Source: CAYFLR01 sp964343805
Lineage (GTDB): Bacteria; Bdellovibrionota_B; Oligoflexia; CAYFLR01
Direction of reading: 5' to 3'
Length of the DNA: 64,000 nt
Assembly: GCA_964343805.1 (NCBI GenBank)
Contig: CAYFLR010000008.1
Location: 1 to 64,000 of the forward strand
Under the pieces are notes generated by a model. That model saw only the letters and a program-made list of their open reading frames with translations. It did not search any database and had not been told where the DNA came from. The first letter of the stretch is position 1; each line of letters begins with the position of its first letter. The position numbers and the translations under genes are program-made. Below are positions 1 through 8,313 of this stretch, piece after piece.

Positions 1-773
1 TTGTCTGTTATCACTTCCAAATGCCCGCCAAAATATATATTAAATAAGATGATGAAATGCCTATTGACTCGAATGGAACTTTGTTCTGGTGTGAGGTCCA
101 CTTTGATCCATCGGCCATCTGGAATTTGTAGAAGGAGTAATCTTTTAGTGATGGAGAGTGTATCTTCTGCAAATTGACTGTTTACAACTAATTTAGCTTG
201 TCTTAAATTATCCCAATTATAAGTATAGCGTTTCCAGCGCGTATGAAAAAAAATGGAGCTTTTATTCATTTCCACCTCTCTGAGTGAGGTGAAGAAGGAG
301 TAAATAATTAAGACCCAAGGAAGACATACAAATAGACCAAACCCTAATGAAAACAAAAGCTTTTGAGTCTCTTCATCCGGTTTAAACCAGTTCATGATAG
401 GTTGTTGGGCTAATAAAAAGAATAGACAACCAAAAAAACCGAAGGTGGCCGCCCAGAGAATAATATTGGGAAAGACAATAAATTTTTTTCCTAGATCTGG
501 TGTATTTTTAGTGAAAAAGTACTTTTCTTTTTCTTCAAAGGCTCGATTTTCAAAATAGACCTGAGCGTCTAAATCTTGATTATCAATTTGCCCTATCTTT
601 CGCCAGAGACTCAGCTCTTCATCAAAGCGACACTTGAGTCTGGCTATATAAGACTTTAATTTCAATAAAGTGGTGTTACGAGGGGCAAGTACTAAAAGAT
701 GTTCAATGATTTCAGTGGCTTTGTCTAATTGTTGATGAGAGAGAGCGTCCTTTACCGCGTCAATATGTTGCAT
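1..773 (-). CDS. Partial TPR-like, two-TM membrane protein (runs off left edge)
   Basis: This is an open frame of 257 codons on the minus strand, starting at the ATG at 773-771 and running off the left edge, so the C-terminus is missing. Residues 1-65 are helical and read like one or two TPR-type repeats (hydrophobic and small residues spaced as in LLxLAPRNTTLLKLKSYIA). Two hydrophobic segments follow near residues 100-123 and 138-162. A polar beta-rich part comes next (TRWKRYTYNWDNL), which resembles the cytoplasmic PH-like domain of bPH2/YcxB-type membrane proteins. No signal peptide is visible, so the N-terminus is probably cytoplasmic. It is divergent from trmB. The frame, the TM pair and codon use support a real gene; I cannot name the family or function. 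Confidence 0.6.
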   Translation of the reverse strand, partial: MQHIDAVKDALSHQQLDKATEIIEHLLVLAPRNTTLLKLKSYIARLKCRFDEELSLWRKIGQIDNQDLDAQVYFENRAFEEKEKYFFTKNTPDLGKKFIVFPNIILWAATFGFFGCLFFLLAQQPIMNWFKPDEETQKLLFSLGFGLFVCLPWVLIIYSFFTSLREVEMNKSSIFFHTRWKRYTYNWDNLRQAKLVVNSQFAEDTLSITKRLLLLQIPDGRWIKVDLTPEQSSIRVNRHFIILFNIYFGGHLEVITD

Positions 774-918
774 AAAAATAATCCAATTTGCTATTAGTTT
801 ACCTGTTTATGGCTTCTTAGAGGTTATATCGGCAGCTATTTTCAATTCTTTAACCGGGAAAGGGTTCTCTTCCCATTGTAACTTGATTTTGCCTGTCAAA
901 TTTGATAGGAGGTTGTCC

Positions 919-1469
919 ATGATATTACCTGATAGAGTACATTTAGATAAAGATGCTTGGATTCCCCTAGAAAACTTTTTACTGCCTATAAAAGTGGTTG
1001 ATCATCAAATAGTTGCACCTGATGAACTCTGGTCTCTTTGGCATACTAAAGACCCTGTAAAGCCCATTGAAGTAGAGATTGGCTCTGGAAATGGTCATTT
1101 TATTGTTCAAAANNNNNNNNNNNNNNNNNNNNNNNNNNNNNNNNNNNGGAAAGAATAGATAAAGTCTATGTCAACTTCCCTGATCCTTGGCCCAAGAAGA
1201 AACACCATAAGAGGCGTGTTCTGAATTTAGAAATGCTTAAGCTGATTGAACGGTCTTTAAAATCAAATGGAGAATTCTGGATGGTCACAGACTGTGAAGG
1301 CTATATCAGAGATGTAGTGGATAAATTAAAGGAGTTAAAGCATTTATCACCTTCAATTGCTATAACAAATGATACTCCGCAAGGTTATCCGGTTTCTTCC
1401 TATGAAGAAAAATGGAAAGAAGCCGGCCGTGAGATCTATCATACCTGCTATCAAAAGACATCTGGATGA
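919..1469 (+). CDS. trmB: tRNA (guanine-N7-)-methyltransferase TrmB, interrupted by assembly gap
   Basis: TrmB methylates G46 in the tRNA variable loop using S-adenosylmethionine in the cytoplasm. The N-terminal part carries the SAM-binding loop EIGSGNG at residues 53-59. After the 35-N gap the family hallmark NFPDPWPKKKHHKRR appears, followed by the C-terminal TDCEGY and SSYEEKW motifs. The start is the ATG at 919, with AGGAGG at 907-912; an upstream TTG start is less likely. The frame before the gap differs from the frame after it, and comparison with TrmB suggests about 50 residues are missing, so the N run understates the true gap. I treat it as one intact gene damaged by assembly, not a pseudogene. 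Confidence 0.9.
1113..1147. other. Assembly gap (35 N) inside trmB
   Basis: A run of 35 N between the SAM loop and the PDPWPKKKHHKRR motif of TrmB. The two flanks are in different frames, so the real length is not 35. Confidence 0.98.
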
Positions 1470-1478
1470 GGAGATCTG

Positions 1479-2030
1479 ATGACCAAGAAATTACAAAAAC
1501 TTAAAGGTTTAACCGAAGTTCAACTAGTTGGGATTATAGAAGCTGTCGAAGATCATGAAACTCTCCTAGTATTTGAGTCGGAAGGAAAAGAGCTTGGGGG
1601 AAAATATGTTCTTGAGGTTGGCAATGACATAATAAAGAGTTTAGTCCGTCAGTTGGATCCCAATCAAGTGGATGATTTCTCAATTCAAAATTGCTTTCAC
1701 CAAATGGTGGGACACGCCAAAGGTAGTATCCAGTATTTAAAAATTGAACTTTTGGCAGCTGCAGCAGATAAATTCATTAGCCGTCTTTATATCAGCTTTC
1801 CACGTAAGGTTTATCAAAAAAGTTTTTCCTATCAAATGAGTTTAGTGGAAGGATTAATCATTGCTTTGAAAAGTTCCTCTCCTATTTTTCTGTCGGATCA
1901 TTTGATTGAGTTTTTAAACCAAAGGGACATGAATGGAGAATTAGAGCTTGATGACCTTGAAGAGAGCGCTGATTTGGCAATGTTATTAGATCAGATTCAT
2001 ATTGAAAGCTTTGGCCGCTATAAAATGTAA
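1479..2030 (+). CDS. Bifunctional-nuclease (BFN/DUF151)-like protein
   Basis: This 183-residue protein starts 9 nt after trmB with a GAGGAG ribosome site just upstream of the ATG, so the two are probably co-transcribed. The pattern resembles the BFN/DUF151 fold: an N-terminal strand pair (VQLVGIIEAV), a helical stretch ending SIQNCFHQM where the family has its PLTHDLL helix, then strands (FISRLYISF) and the C-terminal block SLVEGLIIALKSSSPIFLSD, which resembles the family's RPSDAIALALRTGAPIFVSE. The match is by eye and divergent; the usual RPSDAI is replaced by MSLVEG, so nuclease activity is doubtful. No signal peptide or TM segment is present. It could instead be an unrelated small alpha/beta protein. 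Confidence 0.55.
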   Translation: MTKKLQKLKGLTEVQLVGIIEAVEDHETLLVFESEGKELGGKYVLEVGNDIIKSLVRQLDPNQVDDFSIQNCFHQMVGHAKGSIQYLKIELLAAAADKFISRLYISFPRKVYQKSFSYQMSLVEGLIIALKSSSPIFLSDHLIEFLNQRDMNGELELDDLEESADLAMLLDQIHIESFGRYKM

Positions 2031-2046
2031 AAAAAAATATGTCGTG

Positions 2047-2073
2047 CCCTTGACAATTCTGCAAACCGCATTA
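2047..2073 (+). promoter_or_regulatory. Sigma-32 (RpoH)-like heat-shock promoter of groESL
   Basis: CCCTTGAC at 2047-2054 and CCGCATTA at 2066-2073 match the RpoH-type elements (CTTGAA and CCCCATnT), with 12 nt between CTTGA and CCGCATTA. It lies 116 nt upstream of groES. No CIRCE inverted repeat (TTAGCACTC-N9-GAGTGCTAA) is visible in the leader, which argues for sigma-32-type rather than HrcA control. The TTGAC part could also act as a sigma-70 -35 box, but no good -10 follows at 16-18 nt. Confidence 0.6.
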
Positions 2074-2189
2074 GGTTACATTTTATCTTAAATTTGAAAG
2101 TGAGGGACTGAACCTGGATTTCCAGTAAGCAGAGTGCCCTGCCTATTAAATTAAAAAAGTGTCAGGAAATAAATTTTAAGGAGAAGAGA

Positions 2190-2477
2190 ATGAAAATTAA
2201 ACCATTACAGGACCGAATTATTGTGAAGCGAGTGGATGAGCTTGAGAAAACTAAAGGCGGAATCTATATTCCTGAGACTGCTAAAGAAAAGCCTATGGAA
2301 GGTGTCGTTGTGGCTGTTGGAAAAGGAAAAGTTCTTGACAATGGTAGCTTAAGAGAGCCTGAAGTAAAAGAAAATGACCGCATTTTATTCAGCAAATACT
2401 CTGGAACAGAAATCAAGCTGGATGGCGTTGAGCATCTCATCATGCGCGAAGAAGATATTTTAGGAATTGTACAGTAA
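2190..2477 (+). CDS. groES: Co-chaperonin GroES
   Basis: This 95-residue protein has the normal length for GroES, the heptameric lid of the GroEL folding chamber in the cytoplasm. It begins MKIKPLQDRIIVKRV and contains the mobile-loop region EKTKGGIYIPETAKEKP that docks on GroEL, the GKV turn, and the C-terminal block EEDILGIVQ typical of the family. AAGGAG sits 8 nt before the ATG. It is followed 66 nt later by groEL in the conserved groES-groEL order. Regulation is probably by heat shock through the sigma-32-like promoter at 2047-2073. Confidence 0.98.
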   Translation: MKIKPLQDRIIVKRVDELEKTKGGIYIPETAKEKPMEGVVVAVGKGKVLDNGSLREPEVKENDRILFSKYSGTEIKLDGVEHLIMREEDILGIVQ

Positions 2478-2543
2478 ATTAAACACTTATATAAATTATC
2501 TAAGTGAAGTTGATTATATATCAGAAATTTAGAAGGAGAAAGT

Positions 2544-4193
2544 ATGTCTAAGATTATTAGTTTTGGAGATGATGCCCGTCGTAAGATTCTTGATGGCGTT
2601 AATGTATTGGCAGACTCCGTAAAAGTTACCTTAGGTCCTAAGGGAAGAAATGTAGTTATTGATAAGAGCTATGGATCTCCAGTTATAACTAAAGATGGTG
2701 TAACTGTAGCCAAAGAAGTTGAACTAGAAGATAAGTTTGAAAATATGGGCGCTCAGATGGTTAAAGAAGTTGCTTCTAAAACCAGTGATAATGCGGGTGA
2801 CGGTACAACAACTGCTACCATTCTTGCTCAAGCTATTTTCAGAGAAGGCGTTAAATTAGTAACTGCTTCTCACAATCCAATGGAAATCAAAAGAGGAATC
2901 GATGCTGGTGTAAAGACTGTTGTTGAAGAACTTCGCAATATGTCTAAACCAACCAATGATGAGAAAGAAATTGCACAAGTGGGAACTATTTCTGCTAACA
3001 ATGATCCTGACATTGGTAAAATCATCGCAGATGCTATGAATCGTGTTGGTAAAGATGGTGTCATCACAGTTGAAGAAGCAAAAACCTTAGAGACTACTTT
3101 AGACGTGGTTGAAGGTATGCAGTTTGATCGTGGTTATCTTTCTCCTTACTTTGTAACTGATTCTGAGCGTATGATTGGTGATTTAGAGAACCCTCTCATC
3201 CTTATCAACGAGAAAAAAATCAGCAGCATGAAAGATATCCTTCCTGTACTTGAAAAAATTGCTCAATCTGGTCGTCCTTTATTAATTATCGCTGAAGATA
3301 TTGATGGGGAAGCCCTTGCTACTTTAGTTGTAAACAAACTTCGTGGAACTCTTAAGTGCTTAGCTGTTAAAGCTCCAGGTTTTGGTGATCGTCGTAAAGC
3401 TATGCTCGAAGATATCGCTATTTTAACTGGTGGTAAAGTTATCAGCGAAGATCTCGGATTAAAACTTGAGAATGTAGCAATGGAAGACTTAGGTACTGCT
3501 AAGCGTGTTACTTGTGATAAAGATAATACAACAGTCGTAGATGGTGCTGGAAATGAAGAAGATATCAAAGCTCGCGTAAAACAAATTCGCGCTCAAATTG
3601 AAGAAACCACTTCTGATTATGACCGTGAAAAACTTCAAGAAAGACTCGCTAAGATTCAAGGTGGTGTTGGTGTTATCAGCGTAGGTGCTGCTACTGAAAC
3701 TGAAATGAAAGAGAAGAAAGCTAGAGTTGAAGATGCTTTACATGCAACAAGAGCTGCCGTTGAAGAAGGAATCCTTCCTGGTGGTGGCGTAGCTTATTTA
3801 CGTGCTCTCAATAAACTCGATTCCCTGAAGTTAGATCCAGAGAAAATGTTTGGATTAAATGTACTTAAAAAAGCTTTACAAGAGCCTCTCCGTCAGATCT
3901 CTCAAAATGCTGGAGTTGATGGCGCTGTTGTAATTGAAAAAGTTATCAATGAAAAGGGTGCCTTTGGTTTTAATGCGGCTGCTGAAAAATACGAAGATCT
4001 CATCAAAGTTGGTGTTATTGACCCCACAAAGGTAACTGTAAATGCTCTTATTAATGCTTCTAGCGTTGCTGGTCTTCTTCTTACCACTGAAGCTATGATT
4101 TCAGATAAGCCAGAAGAGAAAAAAGACATGATGCCTGCTGGCGCACCTGCTGGAATGGGCGGAATGGGAGCTGGTATGCCCGGAATGATGTAA
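2544..4193 (+). CDS. groEL: Chaperonin GroEL
   Basis: This 549-residue 60-kDa chaperonin forms the double-ring, ATP-driven folding chamber that works with GroES. The ATP-binding motif GDGTTTATILAQ begins at residue 85. The equatorial domains contain TLGPKGRNVV and the catalytic-region block EEGILPGGGVAY, and the apical segment includes GFGDRRKAMLEDIA. The C-terminus has the flexible Gly-Met tail (GGMGAGMPGMM). AGAAGGAG precedes the ATG. Codon use is more biased than in most neighbours, as expected for a highly expressed gene. The operon ends at the hairpin at 4238-4266. Confidence 0.99.
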   Translation: MSKIISFGDDARRKILDGVNVLADSVKVTLGPKGRNVVIDKSYGSPVITKDGVTVAKEVELEDKFENMGAQMVKEVASKTSDNAGDGTTTATILAQAIFREGVKLVTASHNPMEIKRGIDAGVKTVVEELRNMSKPTNDEKEIAQVGTISANNDPDIGKIIADAMNRVGKDGVITVEEAKTLETTLDVVEGMQFDRGYLSPYFVTDSERMIGDLENPLILINEKKISSMKDILPVLEKIAQSGRPLLIIAEDIDGEALATLVVNKLRGTLKCLAVKAPGFGDRRKAMLEDIAILTGGKVISEDLGLKLENVAMEDLGTAKRVTCDKDNTTVVDGAGNEEDIKARVKQIRAQIEETTSDYDREKLQERLAKIQGGVGVISVGAATETEMKEKKARVEDALHATRAAVEEGILPGGGVAYLRALNKLDSLKLDPEKMFGLNVLKKALQEPLRQISQNAGVDGAVVIEKVINEKGAFGFNAAAEKYEDLIKVGVIDPTKVTVNALINASSVAGLLLTTEAMISDKPEEKKDMMPAGAPAGMGGMGAGMPGMM

Positions 4194-4237
4194 TTAGCTC
4201 TTAAAGCGATTACATAATCGAAATAGATATAAGGAAG

Positions 4238-4266
4238 GGCGGGTCTTTCGGGACCTGCCTTTTTTT
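4238..4266 (+). terminator. Rho-independent terminator of groESL
   Basis: An 8-bp stem GGCGGGTC / GACCTGCC (one G-U pair) with loop TTTCGG is followed by seven T at 4260-4266. It sits 45 nt after the groEL stop and abuts the end of the convergent response-regulator gene. Confidence 0.85.
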
Positions 4267-4663
4267 ATGGATTTATAAGTTTGAGTGCTGTTAGTTGCTG
4301 TACAAGTCGTTCAGGGTCGATGGGTTTGACAATATATCCATCACAATGATTTTTAAAAGAGCGGGCCATATTATCGTCATCCGCTAAGCCAGTAATCATA
4401 ATTACTTTGGTAAGATTTTGTCTGGGAGTATTTTCAATATCTTCTAACTCTCTAATTTTGGCCAAAATGGCATGTCCATCCATAATAGGCATCCAGATGT
4501 CTAAGCAGACCAGATCAAAGGGTTCTTCACTGTGCATGGCTTTTTCAAAGAGAGAAAGAGCCTCTTCTCCAGTGTCGGAGGTGGTTACTTCTCCATAACG
4601 ACCAAGAATTTTTCCCATGAGATGGAGAATGTCTATGTTGTCATCTACGATCAGGCATTTCAT
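4265..4663 (-). CDS. Single-domain response regulator (CheY-like)
   Basis: This 132-residue protein consists only of a receiver domain. The acidic pair D7-D8 (IVDDN), the phosphoacceptor D55 (CLDIWMP), the switch Thr in MITG and the conserved Lys in VKPID are all present. It should receive phosphate from a histidine kinase and act by protein-protein contact, since no output domain follows. No kinase gene adjoins it, so the partner is unknown. It converges on groEL and shares the terminator region. It is transcribed divergently from the MlaC-like gene. Confidence 0.92.
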   Translation of the reverse strand: MKCLIVDDNIDILHLMGKILGRYGEVTTSDTGEEALSLFEKAMHSEEPFDLVCLDIWMPIMDGHAILAKIRELEDIENTPRQNLTKVIMITGLADDDNMARSFKNHCDGYIVKPIDPERLVQQLTALKLINP

Positions 4664-4807
4664 TAAAATAATCCTCCTTGATCTTAATAGTTTACCATAC
4701 TTTTTAACTTGGAGCAGTAAATTTACCTAAAGTATAAATTGGTTGGAGCCGATAAGGCACACTGAAGTTGTTTTCCACCCGGAAAGATCAACCAATAGGA
4801 GTGTAAA

Positions 4808-5467
4808 ATGAATTTTAAATCCTTATTTTTCTTAAGTATTTTAGTAACAGTTGTGGGATGTAAGACCCCCATAACTCATTCAGAACTTCAATCAAACGGA
4901 ACCACCCAAGAAGTGAGTCAAGTCTCTGAATATGTGAAAGCTGCAGTAAATAAGGCCTTAGAAATAGTGCAAACTGAAAAAGATCCAGAAAAACTTAAGG
5001 CAATGTTAGATAATGAGATCTATATCTACTTTGATTTTGAACTCATGTCTCGGTCTGCGGTGGGGCGAAAATGGCGTCGGTTCGGTATGGAACAAAAGCA
5101 CAAGTTTCAAAACCTCTTTGGCACTATGATGAAAGGGCTCTTTTTTGACAAAATGGAGCAATTAGCTGGAGCTGAAAAACCGGAAATCCTTTTTAAAAAG
5201 GAGGTTCGTCGCTCTGCCCAATTAGTAGAAGTTGAGACGGAAGCCATCGCTGGAAGTAATAAAGTCAAAATTTCCTATCGCTTGGTGGAGAGGGCTGGAA
5301 AATGGAAAGTGTATGATATTGTGGTATCTGGAGTGAGTATGATCTCAAATTATCGCAGCCAATTTCGTCGAATTTTAGGTCAACGTTCGGGAATAAATAC
5401 ACTTATCAAAACTCTCGATTGTAAGGTGAATAGAGACCTGCCTGAAATGGAAGAAAAGTGCAAATAG
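4808..5467 (+). CDS. MlaC/Ttg2D-like phospholipid-binding lipoprotein
   Basis: This 219-residue protein has a lipoprotein signal peptide with Cys18 after VVG. The rest follows the MlaC (Tol_Tol_Ttg2) pattern: FDFELMSRSAVGRKWRRF, then KHKFQNLFGTMMKGL, a strand-rich part (VKISYRLVERAGKWKVYDI) and the terminal helix SNYRSQFRRIL. MlaC proteins carry phospholipids across the periplasm between the inner-membrane ABC complex and the outer membrane. Classical MlaC is soluble; here the acyl anchor implies membrane tethering. No mlaE, mlaF, mlaD or mlaA gene adjoins it, so it is an orphan copy in this window. AGGAG precedes the ATG. Confidence 0.82.
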   Translation: MNFKSLFFLSILVTVVGCKTPITHSELQSNGTTQEVSQVSEYVKAAVNKALEIVQTEKDPEKLKAMLDNEIYIYFDFELMSRSAVGRKWRRFGMEQKHKFQNLFGTMMKGLFFDKMEQLAGAEKPEILFKKEVRRSAQLVEVETEAIAGSNKVKISYRLVERAGKWKVYDIVVSGVSMISNYRSQFRRILGQRSGINTLIKTLDCKVNRDLPEMEEKCK

Positions 5468-5476
5468 ACAACAATT

Positions 5477-6901
5477 TTATAATTTGGATTTAATCCAGTT
5501 TCCCTTTTTCCTATCTAAGGTAAACACCTGAGTGGGAGTCAATTTAAGGTCTAGGGTCAGCAGTTTGAGAGCTGGCACATTCCCCAAATAATAATCTTTA
5601 AATGAAATGGTTATTGGATCTGCATGGTTTAGCTTCTTGATCACCTTTAGAAAATCTTCAATATTCTTAGTGGAGTGACCATTGATCGCGGTAATAATGA
5701 TCCCTTTTCGATCTTTGACGGTTTTACTCGAATAACCCACTTTAGAAAAGGAAGAGCCGATTTCTGCTTGAGAGAGATAAACTCCTTGGTGATGAATATC
5801 CCAATAAAGAGTGAGAGCGGGAGTGATATCATGAAAGGTTCCTCCCCCAAAAAGAACAAACTTCTTTACTTTGGCCTGTTCTGCGTCTTGTACCTTTATA
5901 ACCATCTCCTTGGCTTCTCCTCGCCGGTAGAGGCTGATTTGTACGGGCTGGTCTATGTGCTGGTTTAAAAGCCGATNNNNNNNNNNCAGCAAGAGATTGT
6001 CTAAAATAGTTTGTCCGTTTACTTGATAGATCACATCACCAGGTTGCAATATGTTGTGGGCGCTGTAACCTCGGAGAGTTGACTTGACCATCACTAAAAA
6101 CTTAAGTGCACTCTTCTCTTTTTTGATTTCTTCCACCAAACTGGTTGGCAAGGCGAGGTATTTGATGGCATCTGCTAGTTTAATATAATCGAGTTGGACT
6201 CCAATCTCTCCTTTAGGTACTTTGGTGGAGTTTTGGACAAAAGGGAGAACATCAGCAACATAGTCAATGGGGAGCTCAAAAGAAGAGGTGTTGCTTCCCT
6301 TAAAATGGATACCTACCACTTTAAGGTCTTTGTCCCATACCGGGGCTCCGCTGCTACCGCCTGTTCGATCAAAGGAGGTCTGAAAAGTTTGGGAGTGTCG
6401 ATCCCCTTTATTTTTTTTCACTTCCACCACTTCACCATATTTAAAGGTGAATTCTTCTCCCTCGTTGTTGCCAATAAGTAAAACCTCATCTCCAATTTTA
6501 AGATCAAAATAAGAACCAAGGGTCACCGCCTGCAAAGGAGTGTTAATTGACTTTGGATCAAACTGAACAATGGAGAAGTCATGGGTGGAGTCATAATAAA
6601 CCAGCTTACCAAAGGTGGAATTCCCATCAAAAAAGGTAATTTTGATCTGGGCAGGATAAGCTGAAACTACATGTTCATTAGTCACAGCGAGTCCAAGTTT
6701 CTCATCTATGATAAAGCCGGTACCATGAAAGGTTCCGGCTTTATTTACTGCAAAGTATTTGGAATTACTCACCTCAAAGTTGACTACCATTTTTTTTAGG
6801 ATAGGCAGCTGTTTTTGAAAGGTAGAGGCTTGCAAAACAGCCGAATAAGAAGAAAACAAAATAAAAATCAGAATAATTCTAAAGTGAAGGAAGAGGTGCA
6901 T
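5477..6901 (-). CDS. Periplasmic trypsin-like serine protease with two PDZ-like domains
   Basis: The start is placed at the ATG at 6901, which has GGAG 8 nt upstream and opens a Sec signal peptide ending near LQAS; the longer ORF adds 21 unlikely residues. The trypsin-like domain shows His77 in TNEHVV, Asp108 in STHDFS and Ser184 in TGGSSGAPV. The last motif differs from the usual HtrA GNSGGP but keeps the catalytic Ser-Gly-x-Pro arrangement. Two PDZ-like domains follow, the first interrupted by a 10-N gap and the second around KGIIITAINGHS. The role is probably envelope protein quality control, as for DegP/DegQ or plant-type Deg proteases. It is divergent from the gene at 6980. Confidence 0.85.
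   Translation of the reverse strand: MHLFLHFRIILIFILFSSYSAVLQASTFQKQLPILKKMVVNFEVSNSKYFAVNKAGTFHGTGFIIDEKLGLAVTNEHVVSAYPAQIKITFFDGNSTFGKLVYYDSTHDFSIVQFDPKSINTPLQAVTLGSYFDLKIGDEVLLIGNNEGEEFTFKYGEVVEVKKNKGDRHSQTFQTSFDRTGGSSGAPVWDKDLKVVGIHFKGSNTSSFELPIDYVADVLPFVQNSTKVPKGEIGVQLDYIKLADAIKYLALPTSLVEEIKKEKSALKFLVMVKSTLRGYSAHNILQPGDVIYQVNGQTILDNLLLXXXXRLLNQHIDQPVQISLYRRGEAKEMVIKVQDAEQAKVKKFVLFGGGTFHDITPALTLYWDIHHQGVYLSQAEIGSSFSKVGYSSKTVKDRKGIIITAINGHSTKNIEDFLKVIKKLNHADPITISFKDYYLGNVPALKLLTLDLKLTPTQVFTLDRKKGNWIKSKL
5977..5986. other. Assembly gap (10 N) in the first PDZ domain
   Basis: A ten-N placeholder inside the protease gene. The reading frame happens to continue across it, but the true length is unknown. 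Confidence 0.97.
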
Positions 6902-6979
6902 AGGGTCTCCATTAAATAATTCCTGTTTAAGGCCGATGAAAAGTATAGCAGAGGTGTACCGCATTCGGGGAGCATTTTT

Positions 6980-7348
6980 ATGAAATTACGACAATATATC
7001 TGGTTTTATCTCGGGTTGACTCCTCTCTTTATTCTTAAAGTAGGCTGTATTCGTTATGGCTCTGATGTGAAAGTATTCAATAATTCAAAAAATGGAGTCT
7101 GTGTAGCATCTGAATATTCTGATATCAGCGGTCTTAAGAGCGGGAAGAAAGAGGTTAAATACTTGGCGCCCAAACGAGAGCTCTGGTTAGTAAATATGAT
7201 GATTGGTTCTCATAAAGTGTCTGCTTGGCCGGCTAAAAATAAAGCTGCCTGTAACACTAAAACCAAGCTCAAAGCAGAGTACCAGGTGGGAGTTAAGAAA
7301 GATAAGATCCAGATTGTGACTGTCAAAGAGGGTGATTTTAAAAAGTAA
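6980..7348 (+). CDS. Small exported protein of unknown function
   Basis: This 122-residue protein has a hydrophobic N-terminal export signal (residues 5-22), possibly a weak lipobox ending at Cys23 (LKVGC). The remainder is Lys-rich and beta-like (VKVFNNSKNGVCVASEYS, KYLAPKRELWLVNMM), with three further cysteines. GGGGAG sits about 8 nt before the ATG. It lies 78 nt from the divergent protease gene and is followed directly by two barrel-like proteins, so it probably belongs to a small envelope operon (6980-9231). I do not recognise a family. Confidence 0.65.
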   Translation: MKLRQYIWFYLGLTPLFILKVGCIRYGSDVKVFNNSKNGVCVASEYSDISGLKSGKKEVKYLAPKRELWLVNMMIGSHKVSAWPAKNKAACNTKTKLKAEYQVGVKKDKIQIVTVKEGDFKK

Positions 7349-7349
7349 T

Positions 7350-8303
7350 ATGAAGTACTTGCTGATAATAATTTGCTTATATAGTTGGAGTCACCTGCTC
7401 ATAGCTGGTGAGGATGAGGATTTCTATAATCGTCTGAATCCTTATATCCCTTCGACCTTCTTCATCCCTATGCCCACTGACATCCTTCCCATGAGTTTGT
7501 CCCATCAAGCAGGAAAGATGCATAACTATATGGTAACCATGGATAGCAAGCTTTTGCGGGAGAAGGTTCTTAGTTCTGAAGAGTTGGAAAAGATGCCCTA
7601 TCTTTCTGAGGTCTTAAAAGAACTGGCAGTGAAGGATGGAGCTGCTAAAGTTTATCAGAAAGGGCAGGATATTCATATTAATATAGGGTTTCAGTATTTC
7701 ACCAGAAGATATAACTGGTATATCTATTTCAAACATGATCAGAATGACCAGGTCTTTGAGCAGCAAATTTCATCTGGAAATAAATATATTGAGAGGTGGA
7801 TACTGAGTTCTTCTGGGGTTATGTTTGGATCGTCAGTACCAATAGTAAGCCACTTTAGAAGAGGTTATGTCTCTTTTATGCTCGGATTAGGTTATTTATG
7901 GAATGATGTGAGTAATGGAATTGGAGCTGGTTTGGTGGAGACTTACCATAACCAATATGGATTTATTCCCTTACAAACGGGATTGGTGGCAGAATGGAGT
8001 GCTCTTAGGATAGTAAATGTTAGCTTTTGGAGCCGAGCTTACTTTCCTGGCTATATTGGTTCCTCCAATGAGATTGACCGACAGTTTTCCTCTGTCAACT
8101 CTTGGTTTAAATATGGAATCGATGTGCAAGGGCACTTAGATATTAATGGTCTGGGGGTACAAACCACCCTCACTTCTCAGGTGAGAAACCTGTTAAGAGG
8201 AGTTCGTTTTAAAAAGGTGTCAGATGAAGAGGAAGAGCAGATCTCTCCCCATTCTTATACCTTTTTTAATTTATCTTTATCTATCCCGTTTGAGTTTAAA
8301 TAA
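7350..8303 (+). CDS. Probable outer-membrane beta-barrel protein
   Basis: The ATG at 7350 starts a clear signal peptide ending LLIAG; an in-frame GTG at 7332 overlaps the preceding gene but has its purine-rich site too close. Neither start has ideal spacing. The mature protein of about 300 residues alternates short amphipathic strands rich in aromatic residues (YFTRRYNWYIYFKH, RGYVSFMLGLGYLW, VSFWSRAYFPGYIG) and ends in a strand finishing FEFK, as outer-membrane barrels often do. A charged EEEEQ loop precedes the last strand. No specific family is recognised. It is probably co-transcribed with the genes on both sides. Confidence 0.6.
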   Translation: MKYLLIIICLYSWSHLLIAGEDEDFYNRLNPYIPSTFFIPMPTDILPMSLSHQAGKMHNYMVTMDSKLLREKVLSSEELEKMPYLSEVLKELAVKDGAAKVYQKGQDIHINIGFQYFTRRYNWYIYFKHDQNDQVFEQQISSGNKYIERWILSSSGVMFGSSVPIVSHFRRGYVSFMLGLGYLWNDVSNGIGAGLVETYHNQYGFIPLQTGLVAEWSALRIVNVSFWSRAYFPGYIGSSNEIDRQFSSVNSWFKYGIDVQGHLDINGLGVQTTLTSQVRNLLRGVRFKKVSDEEEEQISPHSYTFFNLSLSIPFEFK

Positions 8304-8313
8304 AGGGTGTTTA

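Noticed and set aside
2031..2189. Possible CIRCE / HrcA operator before groES
   Set aside because: No TTAGCACTC-N9-GAGTGCTAA; only a single GAGTGCC, without its partner.
3263..4129. Long minus-strand ORFs inside groEL
   Set aside because: Shadow frames of a highly biased coding gene, with no signal, motif or ribosome site.
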